NCBI RefSeq assembly: GCF_034653355.1
Contig: NZ_JAYEER010000003.1
Span: 1,612,001 to 1,676,000 of the forward strand
From: Nitrospirillum sp034653355
Lineage (GTDB): Bacteria; Pseudomonadota; Alphaproteobacteria; Azospirillales; Azospirillaceae
Direction of reading: 5' to 3'
Length of the DNA stretch: 64,000 bases
Shown piece after piece: positions 25,612-34,231 of this stretch. The position numbers and the translations under genes were made by a program. The notes below the pieces were generated by a model. The model saw only the letters and a program-made list of their open reading frames with translations, ran no database searches and had not been told where the DNA came from. The number at the start of each line of letters is the position of its first letter. The first letter of the stretch is position 1.

Positions 25612-26727
25612 TCAGGCGATGGCCTTGTCGGCGGCCAGGTAGCGGGCGTCGCCCTCTTCCACCAGGGCGGGGTGGGTCAGCTTGCCGCGGAACACGTTCA
25701 GGCCGTTGCGCAGGTGCACGTCATCGGCCAGGGCCTGCTGCCAGCCCTTGTCGGCCAGGGCCAGGACGAAGGGGGAGGTGGCGTTGTTCAGGGCGAAGGT
25801 GGAGGTGCGGGCGACGGCGCCCGGCATGTTGGCCACGCAGTAGTGGATGACGCCGTCGACCACATAGGTCGGGTCGGCGTGGGTGGTGGCGTGCGAGGTC
25901 TCGAAGCAGCCGCCCTGGTCGATGGACACGTCCACCAGCACGCTGCCGGGGCGCATCTTGGCCACCATCTCCTTGGTGACGACGCGGGGGGCGTTGGCGC
26001 CCGGCACCAGCACGGCGCCGATCACCAGGTCGGCGTCCAGCACCGCCTGCTCGATGGTGTCGATGTTGGCGTAGAGCGTGTTCACGCGGCGGCCGTACTG
26101 CTGGTCGATCTGGCGCAGCCGGTCCAGCGACTTGTCCAGCACGGTCACTTCCGCTTCCAGGCCCACGGCCATGCGGGCCGCGTTCAGGCCGACCACGCCG
26201 CCGCCGATGACGACGACCTTGGCGGCCGGGGTGCCGGGCACGCCGCCCAGCAGGATGCCGTTGCCGCCGTAGCTCTTCTCCAGGCACTTGGCGCCCGCCT
26301 GGATGGACATGCGGCCGGCGACCTCGCTCATGGGCGCCAGCAGGGGCAGGCCGCCTCGGGCGTCGGTCACGGTCTCATAGGCGATGCAGATGGCGCCGGA
26401 GGCCAGCAGCAGCTCGGTCTGCTCCGGATCGGGGGCCAGGTGCAGGTAGGTGAACAGGACCTGGCCGGGGCGCAGCATGCGGCACTCGTGCGGCTGCGGC
26501 TCCTTCACCTTCACGATCATGTCGGCCTTGGCGAAGATTTCTTCGGCGGTGTCCACCAGGGTGGCGCCGGCAGCGGCGTACTGCTCATCCGTCAGGCCGA
26601 TGGCCGTGCCGGCGTTCTTCTGCACGATGACGGAGTGGCCATGGGCCACCAGCTGGCGCACATTGCCGGGGATCAGGCCAACGCGATACTCGTGGTTTTT
26701 GATTTCCTTAGGAACGCCGACCAGCAT
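25612..26727 (-). CDS. ald: alanine dehydrogenase
   Basis: 371-residue NAD-dependent enzyme that interconverts L-alanine with pyruvate and ammonia. Family marks: start MLVGVPKEIKNHEYRVGLIP, the catalytic lysine in IVKVKEPQ (about residue 74), the catalytic histidine in TYLHLAPDPEQ (about 95), the Rossmann glycines in VVVIGGGVVGLNAA (about 170-183) and the late NMPGAVARTSTFALNN. ATG 26727 is chosen because it begins the universal MxxGVPKE start and follows GGGAGA; an upstream ATG at 26745 would add six atypical residues. Divergent from an Lrp/AsnC regulator, the usual arrangement for substrate-induced ald. Confidence 0.97.
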   Translation of the reverse strand: MLVGVPKEIKNHEYRVGLIPGNVRQLVAHGHSVIVQKNAGTAIGLTDEQYAAAGATLVDTAEEIFAKADMIVKVKEPQPHECRMLRPGQVLFTYLHLAPDPEQTELLLASGAICIAYETVTDARGGLPLLAPMSEVAGRMSIQAGAKCLEKSYGGNGILLGGVPGTPAAKVVVIGGGVVGLNAARMAVGLEAEVTVLDKSLDRLRQIDQQYGRRVNTLYANIDTIEQAVLDADLVIGAVLVPGANAPRVVTKEMVAKMRPGSVLVDVSIDQGGCFETSHATTHADPTYVVDGVIHYCVANMPGAVARTSTFALNNATSPFVLALADKGWQQALADDVHLRNGLNVFRGKLTHPALVEEGDARYLAADKAIA

Positions 26728-26826
26728 GGTTATCTCCCGGATCATCTGGGTTGGCGCCGCCTGTCCGGTCGCGCAACCGTTGCCTCGATTTCGGAGCCCA
26801 AGATAAGGCCGAAGGCCGGTGCATGT

Positions 26827-26866
26827 CCTTGCGTTGAGGGTTAGGCTTGGCGCACAATGCGCAAGG
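26827..26866. promoter_or_regulatory. inverted repeats in the ald/lrp divergent promoter region
   Basis: CCTTGCG at 26827-26833 is the inverse of CGCAAGG at the right end (26860-26866), and CTTGGCGC-ACAAT-GCGCAAG (26846-26865) is itself a near-palindrome. The position, just before the regulator start, suits autoregulation by the Lrp-type protein. No Lrp consensus is claimed. Confidence 0.4.
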
Positions 26867-26887
26867 AACCATCGTTAAAGGCGTGTC

Positions 26888-27394
26888 ATGCGGCAGAGTC
26901 TGCGAACAACGGTGCTGGATAGGATTGATCGTGCCATCCTGGCCCGGCTGCAGGAGCATGGCCGCGTTCCCAATTCGGAACTCGCCGCCCATGTCCACCT
27001 GTCGGAAAGCGCCTGCCTGCGCCGCGTCAAGGCAATGGAGGAGGCGGGGATCATCAGCGGATACACCGCCATCCTGGATCCGGCCTCCTGCGGGCGGCCG
27101 GAAAGCGTGTTCGTGCAGGTGACGCTGGAGAAACAGACGGAACCCTACCTGCGCGCCTTTGAGGAGGCGCTGGCCACCTGCCCGCAGGTGATGGAGTGCT
27201 ATCTGATGTCCGGCGACAGCGACTATCTGCTGCGCGTGGTGGTGGCCGGCGCCGCCGACTACGAGGCCCTGCACAACCGCATCCTGACCCGTCTGCCGGG
27301 CGTGGCCCGCGTCCATTCCAGCTTCACCCTGCGCACCGTCATGAAGCGCACGGCCCTGCCGCTGGCCGACGTGGTGACCGTGGGCGGCGATTGA
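26888..27394 (+). CDS. Lrp/AsnC-family transcriptional regulator (probable ald regulator)
   Basis: 168 residues. N-terminal winged helix: LDRIDRAILARLQEHGRVPN then the recognition helix LSESACLRRVKAMEEAGII (about residues 37-55). The C-terminal RAM domain has VMECYLMSGDSDYLLRVVV (about 104-122), the usual GxxDYLL ligand-binding loop. Such proteins form octamers that sense amino acids. Divergently placed 160 bases from ald, so control of ald by alanine is the simplest reading. Start ATG 26888. Confidence 0.95.
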   Translation: MRQSLRTTVLDRIDRAILARLQEHGRVPNSELAAHVHLSESACLRRVKAMEEAGIISGYTAILDPASCGRPESVFVQVTLEKQTEPYLRAFEEALATCPQVMECYLMSGDSDYLLRVVVAGAADYEALHNRILTRLPGVARVHSSFTLRTVMKRTALPLADVVTVGGD

Positions 27395-27443
27395 CGGACG
27401 CGATGCCAGGCCGTAAACCGCAAAGCCAGCCGTTGCGGTGACG

Positions 27444-27464
27444 CGTGGGCACCTCGCGCCCACG
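27444..27464 (+). other. hairpin between lrp-type gene and SDR gene
   Basis: CGTGGGC (27444-27450) pairs with GCCCACG (27458-27464) across a 7-base loop. No T run. It lies in the 109-base gap and may be a weak terminator or leader structure. Confidence 0.35.
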
Positions 27465-27503
27465 GTGTCGCCGAAAAACCTTTGTCCGAGGAAAGCGTCC
27501 CGC

Positions 27504-28238
27504 ATGACCGAGCCTGCCTCTTCCGCCATCACCGGTCGGCTCAAGGGCCGTGTCGCCGTCGTCACCGGCGCGTCGCGCGGGTTGGGCGCCGCCGTGGCCA
27601 AGGGGCTGGCGGCGGAGGGTGCACACGTCGTGCTGATCGCCCGCACCGTGGGTGGGCTGGAGGAGGTGGACGATGCCATCCGCGCCGCCGGCGGCACCGC
27701 CACCCTGATCCCCCAGGACATGGCGGCCGACCCTGCCCAGTTGGACGTGCTGGGCCCGGCCCTGCTGGATCGGTTCAAGCGCGTGGACATCCTGGTGGCC
27801 AACGCCGGCATGCTGGGCGCCATCGGCCCCATGGCCCATGCCGACGTGAAGCAGTGGGACAAGGTGCTGGCCCTGACGCTGACGGCCAACATGCGCCTGA
27901 TCCGCACCCTGGACCCGCTGCTGCGCGGGTCGGACGCCGGCCGCGCCGTCTTCATCACCGACCGTTACGGCCATGAGCCGGTGGCCTACTGGAACGCCTA
28001 CGCCGTGGCCAAGGCGGGTCTGGAGATGATGGCGCTGACCTATGCGCAGGAGGTGCTGCAGAGCCCCTTGAAGGTGAACCTGGTGGACCCCGGCCCCATG
28101 CCGACCAAGCTGCGCGCCCAGGCCTTCCCCGGCGAAAAGCCGGATACCCAGCCGCCGGTCACCCGCGTCGTTCCCGCCATCCTGGACCTGGTGGCGCCCG
28201 ACAACACCCGCCATGGCGAGTGCATCGCCCTGTACTGA
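27504..28238 (+). CDS. short-chain dehydrogenase/reductase lacking the usual catalytic serine
   Basis: 244-residue Rossmann protein. TGASRGLGAAVAK (about residues 19-31) binds NAD(P), NAGMLG (about 93-98) is the NAG motif, and YAVAK (about 163-167) supplies the Tyr-Lys pair. The catalytic serine, normally in a VFVTS-type strand, reads VFITDRYG here, so the serine is replaced by Asp or shifted. Start ATG 27504 is chosen because the upstream in-frame extension to 27438 crosses a hairpin and lacks SDR character. Substrate unknown; it may be an altered or non-catalytic SDR. Confidence 0.88.
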   Translation: MTEPASSAITGRLKGRVAVVTGASRGLGAAVAKGLAAEGAHVVLIARTVGGLEEVDDAIRAAGGTATLIPQDMAADPAQLDVLGPALLDRFKRVDILVANAGMLGAIGPMAHADVKQWDKVLALTLTANMRLIRTLDPLLRGSDAGRAVFITDRYGHEPVAYWNAYAVAKAGLEMMALTYAQEVLQSPLKVNLVDPGPMPTKLRAQAFPGEKPDTQPPVTRVVPAILDLVAPDNTRHGECIALY

Positions 28239-28637
28239 GGCGCGTGGGATGCCGGGCCGGCCATTCAAGGGCGGCCCACGCATGGCAGGATATGCTTACG
28301 CTCCGCACCGTAGTGATATTGGTCACAGCCTCAGCGGTTCGGCGGGCATAGTCTTCTTCCTGTGCCGGGGATGGCCCCAACCTCTCCGGTGCCCGAGACG
28401 GTGACCTCGGTCCCGTTTCTGCTTCCCCGTCCGGGTGGGTTGCTCCCCGCGCCCAACCCGGCCTCTTAAAAGGCCCGCCGCTCCCCCGCAGGCGGGCCTT
28501 TTTTCTTTGTTCCAACTCCTCAGGCGCCGGCAGCCGCATCCGCGGCTTTGGCTCGTCCTCGATTTCCAGTCCGCTACGCTCCCCGGAAATCTCCGGCGGA
28601 CGCGGTCGCGTCCTAGGGCTGGAGAGAATGGCCTTGG
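28239..28637. other. intergenic region with a terminator between convergent genes
   Basis: 399 bases separating the SDR gene from the convergent dienelactone-hydrolase gene. No convincing gene in any frame. Contents: a GTGA-N6-TCAC palindrome at 28313-28326 (CRP/FNR-like spacing but no promoter context) and a strong terminator at 28470-28506. Confidence 0.6.
28470..28506 (+). terminator. Rho-independent terminator after the SDR gene
   Basis: Perfect arms AAGGCCCGCC (28470-28479) and GGCGGGCCTT (28491-28500) with a C-rich loop, followed by TTTTCTTTG. An A tract on the left allows function for the convergent minus-strand gene as well. Confidence 0.9.
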
Positions 28638-29513
28638 CTAGGCGTGGGGCACGTAGGGCACGCCGTGCTTCTTGAACCACTCCAGCATCTGCTTCCATGC
28701 CACCTTGGCGTCCGCGGGGTTGTAGCTGGGGCGGTAATCGGCGTTGAAGCCGTGGCCGGAGTCCTCGAACACCATCAACTTGCAGTCGCTGGCGGCCTTG
28801 TCGCCCTGGGCCAGGGCAGCCCGCATCTGATCCACGCTGGCGACGGGGATGCCGTCGTCCTTGGCGCCGTACAGGCCCAGGACGGGAGCGTTCAGCTGGT
28901 TCACCAGGTCGATGGGGTTCTTGGGATGGGCGGCGTCGGTGTTGCCCACCAACCGGCCGTACCAGGCGGCGCCGGCCTTCAGATCGGGATTGTGTGCGGA
29001 ATAAAGCCAGACGATGCGTCCGCCCCAGCAGAAGCCGGTGATGGCCATGCGCCGGGTATCGGCTCTCCCATCGGTCTTAACGAAGGCGACGGTGGCGTCC
29101 AGGTCGGCCATGACCTGCTCATCCGATACCTTGGACACGATGTCGCGCACCAGGGTGGGGATGTCGGGCACCTTGGTGGCGTCCCCCTGGCGGAAGTAGA
29201 GGTCGGGGGCGATGGCGTAATAGCCCGATTTGGCCAGGCGCCGGCAGAGGTCGCGGATGTGCTCGTGCAGGCCGAAGATCTCCTGCACCACCAGCACCAC
29301 TGGATGATGCCCACCCTGGCCCGCCCATCTGGGCACGGCGCGGTAGGCACTCATGGTGGCGCCGCCGGCCACGGGCACCTCCACCAGGCCGGCCTCCAGG
29401 TTGTCGGCGTCGGTGATGATGGTTTCGGCCGATACCGGCAGCACCGCCAGCGCGAAGCCGGCGGCCAGGCCGGCCGTGGTGAAGCCGCGACGGTTGATCA
29501 CGCTGTCTTCCAT
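28638..29513 (-). CDS. Tat-exported dienelactone hydrolase family protein
   Basis: 291-residue alpha/beta hydrolase. It begins with a twin-arginine signal (NRRGFTTAGLAAGFALAVLPVSA), so it is folded in the cytoplasm and exported. The catalytic triad of the DLH family is visible: Cys in GFCWGGRIVW, Asp in YGAKDDGIP and His in EDSGHGFN. The oxyanion region is VVLVVQEIFGLHEHIRDLC. Substrates of exported DLH-like proteins are mostly unknown. Start ATG 29513 begins the Tat signal. A CoA-transferase gene lies 55 bases upstream in the same direction, so the two may be co-transcribed. Confidence 0.92.
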   Translation of the reverse strand: MEDSVINRRGFTTAGLAAGFALAVLPVSAETIITDADNLEAGLVEVPVAGGATMSAYRAVPRWAGQGGHHPVVLVVQEIFGLHEHIRDLCRRLAKSGYYAIAPDLYFRQGDATKVPDIPTLVRDIVSKVSDEQVMADLDATVAFVKTDGRADTRRMAITGFCWGGRIVWLYSAHNPDLKAGAAWYGRLVGNTDAAHPKNPIDLVNQLNAPVLGLYGAKDDGIPVASVDQMRAALAQGDKAASDCKLMVFEDSGHGFNADYRPSYNPADAKVAWKQMLEWFKKHGVPYVPHA

Positions 29514-29568
29514 GGATGTCGCATCCTGTCCCTGTTGTCGCTGATTTTTACCGTGGGCCGGCCGCCCA

Positions 29569-30831
29569 CTACAGGGCGCCCGTTTGCCGCAGGCGCCTGA
29601 TCTCCTCCTCATCCAGGCGCAGCCAGTCCTGCAGCACCGCGTCGGTGTGCTGGCCCAGGGTGGGCGGCGCCTGACGGTAATTGACCGGCGTGTCACTGAA
29701 CTTCATGGGGCTGCCGATCAGCTCCACCGCGCCCGGCTGGCCGCCCGGTCCCGTGCCGCCGGCCTGGGGATGGGGCAAGGTGACGCGCATGCCGCGGGCG
29801 GCCACCTGCGGATCGGCGAAAACCTTGTCGATGCTGTTGATCGGGCCGCAGGGCACACCCAGCGGTTCCAGCGCGTCGATCCAGAACTGGCTGTCCTGGC
29901 CCTGGATGACGGCGGCGATGGCGGGCACCAGGCTGTCGCGGTTGCCCACCCGCGCCTGGTTGGTGGCATAACGGGGGTCGCTGGCCCAGGCGGCGTTACC
30001 GGTCAGGTGGCAGAAGCGGGCGAACTGCTCGTCGTTGCCGATGGCCAGGATGATCCAGCCGTCGCTCGTGGCGAAGGTCTGATAGGGCACGATGGTGGGG
30101 TGGGCGTTGCCCACACGCGGCGCCAGATGGCCGCTGGTCAGGTAAAACTGGCCGGGATGGGACAGCCAGGCCACCTGGGTGTCGAACAGCGACAGGTCGA
30201 TGGCCTGGCCCCGGCCGGTGTGGTCGCGGTGGCGCAGGGCCGCCAGGATGGCGATGACGGCGTAGGTGCCGGTCATCAGGTCGGCGATGGCCACGCCCGC
30301 CTTCAGCGGCTGCCCCTCGGGCTCGCCCGTCAGGGACATGAAGCCGCCCATGCCCTGCACCAGGTAATCATAGCCGGCGCGCGCGGCATACGGCCCGGTA
30401 TGGCCGAAGCCGGTGATGGAGCAGTAGATCAAGCGGGGGAAGGCGTCGCGCAGGTCTTCATAGCCCAGGCCGTAGCGGCCCAGGGTGCCGGTCTTGTAGT
30501 TCTCCACCACCACATCGGCGTGGCCGATCAGTTGCAGGGCCAGCGCCTTGCCGGCCGGCGTGGTGAAGTCCAAGGTCAGCGAGCGCTTGTTGCGGTTGGC
30601 CGACAGGTAATAGGCGCTCTCCTTGGTGTCCAGCCCGGCGTCGTCCTTCAGGAAGGGCGGCCCCCAGGCGCGGGTATCGTCGCCCTGGCCCGGCCGCTCC
30701 ACCTTCACCACGTCGGCACCCAGGTCGCCCAGGATCTGCGTGGCGCTGGGCCCCGCCAGCACACGGCTCATATCGAGGACCTTCAGGCCGGTCAGCGGGC
30801 CGGTGGCGGGGATGGGCGGCGGCTGGATCAT
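29569..30831 (-). CDS. CaiB/BaiF-family CoA-transferase
   Basis: 420-residue class III CoA-transferase that moves CoA between carboxylic acids. Segments: LKVLDMSRVLAGPSATQILGDL (shortened here to its start), GADVVKVERPGQGDDTRAWG, the RNKRSLTLDF motif, ENYKTGTLGRYGLGYEDL, and the catalytic-region GYDYLVQGMGGFMSLTGEPEG. Full length for the family. The acids used cannot be read from sequence. It reads leftward and may share a transcript with the exported hydrolase. The thioesterase gene to its right diverges after a 170-base gap. Confidence 0.95.
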   Translation of the reverse strand: MIQPPPIPATGPLTGLKVLDMSRVLAGPSATQILGDLGADVVKVERPGQGDDTRAWGPPFLKDDAGLDTKESAYYLSANRNKRSLTLDFTTPAGKALALQLIGHADVVVENYKTGTLGRYGLGYEDLRDAFPRLIYCSITGFGHTGPYAARAGYDYLVQGMGGFMSLTGEPEGQPLKAGVAIADLMTGTYAVIAILAALRHRDHTGRGQAIDLSLFDTQVAWLSHPGQFYLTSGHLAPRVGNAHPTIVPYQTFATSDGWIILAIGNDEQFARFCHLTGNAAWASDPRYATNQARVGNRDSLVPAIAAVIQGQDSQFWIDALEPLGVPCGPINSIDKVFADPQVAARGMRVTLPHPQAGGTGPGGQPGAVELIGSPMKFSDTPVNYRQAPPTLGQHTDAVLQDWLRLDEEEIRRLRQTGAL

Positions 30832-31001
30832 GGGCGCAGGTCTGCCTTCTGTGGGGGACGCCTGGTCTGCACGGCGGCGATCTTACACGGCGGACGTGAC
30901 CAGCGCCTAGATGGCATCGGCGTTGTTAAGCCCAGGCTTCCCCTGCGGCCCGTTTCACGCTCTGATATCCCAATCGTTTACCCGCCGAACCCGAGGTCCC
31001 G

Positions 31002-31412
31002 ATGCTCGATAAGAACGCCAAGATGCCCGACGAGGTCCCCGTGATCCGCACCATCGCCATGCCGGCCGATACCAACCCCGCCGGCGACATCTTCGGCGGC
31101 TGGCTGATGTCGCAGATGGACCTGGCGGCGGGCAACGTGGCGGCCCGTGCGGCGCGGGGCCGTGCCGCCACCGTGGCGGTGGACGCCATCGCTTTCCTTG
31201 GCCCCGTTTTCGTGGGCGATGAGGTCAGCCTGTTCGGCCGGCTGGTTTCGCGCGGACGCACCTCCATGCGCATCGAGGTGGAGGCCTGGCGCCGTAGCCG
31301 CGACGCCGACGACACCAACAAGGTGACCGAAGCCCTTTTCACCTTCGTCGCCATCGACGAGAATCGTCGGCCCCGCCCCCTGCCGACCATTGAACCATCC
31401 GTTGAGGCGTGA
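31002..31412 (+). CDS. YciA-like acyl-CoA thioesterase
   Basis: 136-residue hotdog-fold thioesterase. The signature TNPAGDIFGGWLMSQMDLAA (about residues 25-44) holds the catalytic Asp and the helix of the hotdog, followed by VAVDAIAFLGPVFVGDEV. These enzymes hydrolyse a broad range of acyl-CoAs in the cytoplasm. Start ATG 31002. An unknown small gene follows after about 100 bases in the same direction. No anomaly. Confidence 0.94.
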   Translation: MLDKNAKMPDEVPVIRTIAMPADTNPAGDIFGGWLMSQMDLAAGNVAARAARGRAATVAVDAIAFLGPVFVGDEVSLFGRLVSRGRTSMRIEVEAWRRSRDADDTNKVTEALFTFVAIDENRRPRPLPTIEPSVEA

Positions 31413-31513
31413 GTGGGCGGGAACAGGGGCTCCGGGCCAAAGTTCCCTCGACATCCGGGGCCCAGGACGCGCACTGTACCCAGGCCCACTTTGCTGAAGG
31501 CGAACCTGGTTCC

Positions 31514-31825
31514 ATGGCCGACCCCCGTGACGAACTGCTGCGCCAAATCCGCGCCATCCGGCGGCGGATCGATCCGGATGTCCTGGAAAAGGCGGCGGCG
31601 GCGGCGGAACGCATGCAGGCGGCCCGATCCCCCCGCCCGGCTGAAGAGCCCGCCGAGATCCCCATAGACCGTGAGGCCGCGCGCGACGTGGTGATGACCT
31701 TCCTGCAGTCCCGCCATGACGGCGGCCGCTTCGCCATGAAGCTGATGGAAGAGATGAAGAAGAAGCCGGAGGCGGCCGCCAAGGCCTATGACAAGGCGGC
31801 GCCCAAGCCGACCCGCAAGGTCTAA
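31514..31825 (+). CDS. hypothetical small helical protein
   Basis: 103 residues, charged and helical, not recognised. It begins MADPRDELLRQIRAIRRRID, has an Ala/Glu-rich middle, then DREAARDVVMTFLQSRHDGG and a lysine-rich tail (EEMKKKPEAAAKAYDKAAPK). No signal or membrane helix. The start is ATG 31514; the frame is open from 31409 but overlaps the thioesterase stop and looks non-coding. Probably a conserved alphaproteobacterial small cytoplasmic protein. Confidence 0.6.
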   Translation: MADPRDELLRQIRAIRRRIDPDVLEKAAAAAERMQAARSPRPAEEPAEIPIDREAARDVVMTFLQSRHDGGRFAMKLMEEMKKKPEAAAKAYDKAAPKPTRKV

Positions 31826-31864
31826 GCCGGGAAACAAGATTTCCTAAAGACGATAGAAATTGTC

Positions 31865-31890
31865 GAAAAAGGGGCGCAAGGACTGCGCCC
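31865..31890 (-). terminator. minus-strand Rho-independent terminator with no assigned gene
   Basis: Read on the minus strand: GGGCGCA, loop GTCCT, TGCGCCC, then C and TTTTT. On plus these are TGCGCCC at 31884-31890, GGGCGCA at 31872-31878 and AAAAA at 31866-31870. No T run on plus. No gene on the minus strand ends here except a poor 72-codon frame (32111-31893). Confidence 0.6.
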
Positions 31891-32085
31891 AGTCAAGAAC
31901 CGGGGCATAAGGTCAGGGCGCGGTTGTCCAGCCCGCCGGGACTAGCTTTATCCTGCGGCATCGTGGCAGCATGGTCATCAAATACCGGCGTAGTCCGGAT
32001 TCGGCTGGCGGGATATAAGCTGCCTCCAGGATAAGGCCGTCCGGGCATGCGCCGCGCCGGGATGGCGAGATAGGGAACGGACCCT

Positions 32086-33174
32086 GTGGGCCACCACATC
32101 AAAGACGTCATTTGGCCGAACCGGGCCTACGTCGACTACAAGTTCGATCACCATCGCCTGTTCAGCACCATCATGACGGTGGCGACCTCCATCACCGTCA
32201 GCGGCCTGTGGGGATGGGATTATGTCATTGATGCCGAGGGGGCGCGGCGCACCATCGGCCTGCGCTTGGTGATGTCGGTCATCATCGTGCTGCACGCCCT
32301 GTTGTTGCATTTCAGGGTGCCGCGCCGCTTGACCACGGCCTACGCCTTCATCGGCTCCTTCACCTGCCAAATGCTGTTCATCGAGGTGCTGAACCGTCTG
32401 GATCACGGCATGCAGGCGCAGTTCTCGGGCTTCCTGTTCTTCACCTTCCTGCCGCTGCTGGTGATGCAGTACGTGCCCTTCACCACCGGCGCCCTGTTCA
32501 TGGTCCTGATCATCTCCCTGCCGCCGGCGGCGGGCGCCGTGGGTTTCGCGCAGGACTTCGAATATGTGAAATACCCTCTGCTGCTGGGCCCGGTGGGCAC
32601 CATGTTCATCTGCGTGCTGTTCGCGTTCGAGCAGATCAACTACACCAACTATGAGAACCAGCGCCTGTTGCGGCTGGTCGCCATCACCGACAGCCTGACC
32701 GGCGCCGGCACCCGCCGCTTCATCACCGACACGGCGGCGCGCGAGATGGCGCGGGCCCGGCGCTATGGCGGGCCGCTGTCGGTGCTGATGCTGGACATCG
32801 ACCATTTCAAGCGCATCAACGATACCTGGGGGCACCAGGCGGGCGACCAGGCCATCCGCGCCGTGGTCGACCTCTGCCGCGGCGCCATCCGCGACACCGA
32901 CGTCATCGGCCGTTTCGGCGGGGAGGAGTTCGTGATCCTGCTGCCGCAGACTGATCAGCCGGAGGCCGAGCGGGTGGCCGAACGCCTGCGTTGCGCCGTG
33001 GCCGCCACCCCTATCATGCTGGCGCCCGACGTGTCGGTGACCCTGACCTGCAGCCTGGGCGTCACCGCCCTGCAGGCCCACGACCACGGCGTGGACAGCC
33101 TGCTGGGCCGCGCCGACAAGGCCCTCTACGCCGCCAAACACGCCGGCCGCAACCGCGTGTCCGTGGCCGCCTGA
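32086..33174 (+). CDS. membrane diguanylate cyclase (GGDEF) with intact inhibitory site
   Basis: 362 residues. About six membrane helices fill residues 25-195 (for example LVMSVIIVLHALLLHF and PLLLGPVGTMFICVLFAF), then a short linker and a GGDEF domain. The active site is GGEEF (278-282), and RDTD five residues upstream is a proper RxxD inhibitory site. LMLDIDHFKRINDTWGHQAGD is the substrate-binding region. It makes c-di-GMP under product inhibition. Start GTG 32086. Lone gene, convergent with tetR across 75 bases. Confidence 0.94.
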   Translation: MGHHIKDVIWPNRAYVDYKFDHHRLFSTIMTVATSITVSGLWGWDYVIDAEGARRTIGLRLVMSVIIVLHALLLHFRVPRRLTTAYAFIGSFTCQMLFIEVLNRLDHGMQAQFSGFLFFTFLPLLVMQYVPFTTGALFMVLIISLPPAAGAVGFAQDFEYVKYPLLLGPVGTMFICVLFAFEQINYTNYENQRLLRLVAITDSLTGAGTRRFITDTAAREMARARRYGGPLSVLMLDIDHFKRINDTWGHQAGDQAIRAVVDLCRGAIRDTDVIGRFGGEEFVILLPQTDQPEAERVAERLRCAVAATPIMLAPDVSVTLTCSLGVTALQAHDHGVDSLLGRADKALYAAKHAGRNRVSVAA

Positions 33175-33224
33175 TATAAGCCCAGCGGCATGGGCTTGGC
33201 TCGTGCCGTAGCCCGCGCCTGAGG

Positions 33225-33258
33225 CCCGGGCATCAAGCCGGCCTGGGCATCAAGCCGG
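33225..33258. repeat. 17-base tandem repeat at the tetR stop
   Basis: GGGCATCAAGCCGG occurs at 33228-33241 and 33245-33258 with period 17. The second copy overlaps the tetR stop codon (33250-33252). Two copies only, between convergent genes. Confidence 0.7.
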
Positions 33259-33930
33259 ATAGAATTCATCGCTATGGATGCGCGGGGGTTTGGCCGGTGG
33301 CGGCGAGGCCGCTTTCGCCGGACCCAGGACGGCGGCCACGAGGCGCTGGGTCCAGCCGGGTTCGTCCAGCGGCTGGTGGCGGATCAGCAGGCGGCTGTAG
33401 AGGGTGTTGTACAGCAGTTCCACCACCACGGCCTCATCCAGGTCGGCCGGCAACTCGCCCGAGCGCACACCCATGTGAACGATGTCGCGGATGCGTTCCC
33501 GGCGGGGCCGCAGCACCTGGGTGCAGTAGCTGTCCAGCACCTCGGGGTTGCTTTGCCCTTCCACGATGATGCTGGCGACGACCCGGCCCATGGGGCCCGC
33601 CATGGTGCCGGCCATGACGTCCAGCAGGCTTTCCAGGTCGCGGCGGGCCGAGCCGGTGGCGCGGATGGGGGCCGCCACCTCCACCATTTCCAGCAGCGAC
33701 GCGACGGCCAGCGCACCCTTGGTGGGCCACCAGCGGTAGATAGTGGTCTTGGCGCAGCCGGAGCGGGCGGCGACCGCCTCGATGGTGAACCCGGACAGAC
33801 CCGCCTGCACCAGCAGGTCATAGGCACTGCTGAGGATGGCCTGGCGCGACTTGTCACAGCGTGGGCGGCCCCGGACGGAGCGCTGCTGCGGGGGCTGGCC
33901 GGGGGCGTTGACGAGGGCGGTGGCGGTCAT
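33250..33930 (-). CDS. TetR-family transcriptional regulator
   Basis: 226 residues. DNA-binding domain: RQAILSSAYDLLVQAGLSGF then the recognition helix SGCAKTTIYRWWPTKGALAV (about residues 57-76). The C-terminal part matches the TetR_C domain of regulators with a conserved TMAGPMGRVV segment. Ligand and targets unknown. No adjacent efflux or catabolic gene is divergent from it; the neighbours are a cyclase (convergent) and a sensor kinase (same direction, upstream gap 301 bases). Start ATG 33930. Confidence 0.92.
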   Translation of the reverse strand: MTATALVNAPGQPPQQRSVRGRPRCDKSRQAILSSAYDLLVQAGLSGFTIEAVAARSGCAKTTIYRWWPTKGALAVASLLEMVEVAAPIRATGSARRDLESLLDVMAGTMAGPMGRVVASIIVEGQSNPEVLDSYCTQVLRPRRERIRDIVHMGVRSGELPADLDEAVVVELLYNTLYSRLLIRHQPLDEPGWTQRLVAAVLGPAKAASPPPAKPPRIHSDEFYPA

Positions 33931-34231
33931 GGGGCGGTTGCGCTCTCACGGCGTGGGAATTCGGAAGACGGCCAAACCCGGACGACGACAGCCGAACACG
34001 GGCGAGGGGCGCGGAAGCGCTTGGAACATCGGCGTTTTAGGTGGCGGCAACCACTCCCTGGCTTGGTTGCGCGGCGTCTTGTCCGTCCCGTCTTATCGCA
34101 TCGAATGGCAACAAACAAGGCGCTGGCGGGCAATAATCGATCATATTATTCACTGTTGGATAGGCAACCGGTGTCATGTCCCGCTTCAGCGCCGTCACCG
34201 GCGGGTTCGGGCGTAATCATGGGGAAAAGAT
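33931..34231. other. intergenic region between sensor kinase end and tetR start
   Basis: 301 bases without a convincing gene. It would contain the tetR promoter on the minus strand. An AT-richer patch lies near 34110-34160. CGCCG-TCAC-CGGCG near 34189-34202 is a short hairpin just after the kinase stop, without a T run. Confidence 0.5.

Noticed and set aside
28313..28326. GTGA-N6-TCAC palindrome as a CRP/FNR site
   Set aside because: It lies between two convergent gene ends with no promoter to control.
31893..32111. 72-codon minus-strand gene ending just before the orphan terminator
   Set aside because: No ribosome site and low-complexity Pro/Arg/Ser product overlapping the cyclase start; a non-coding RNA is the better idea.
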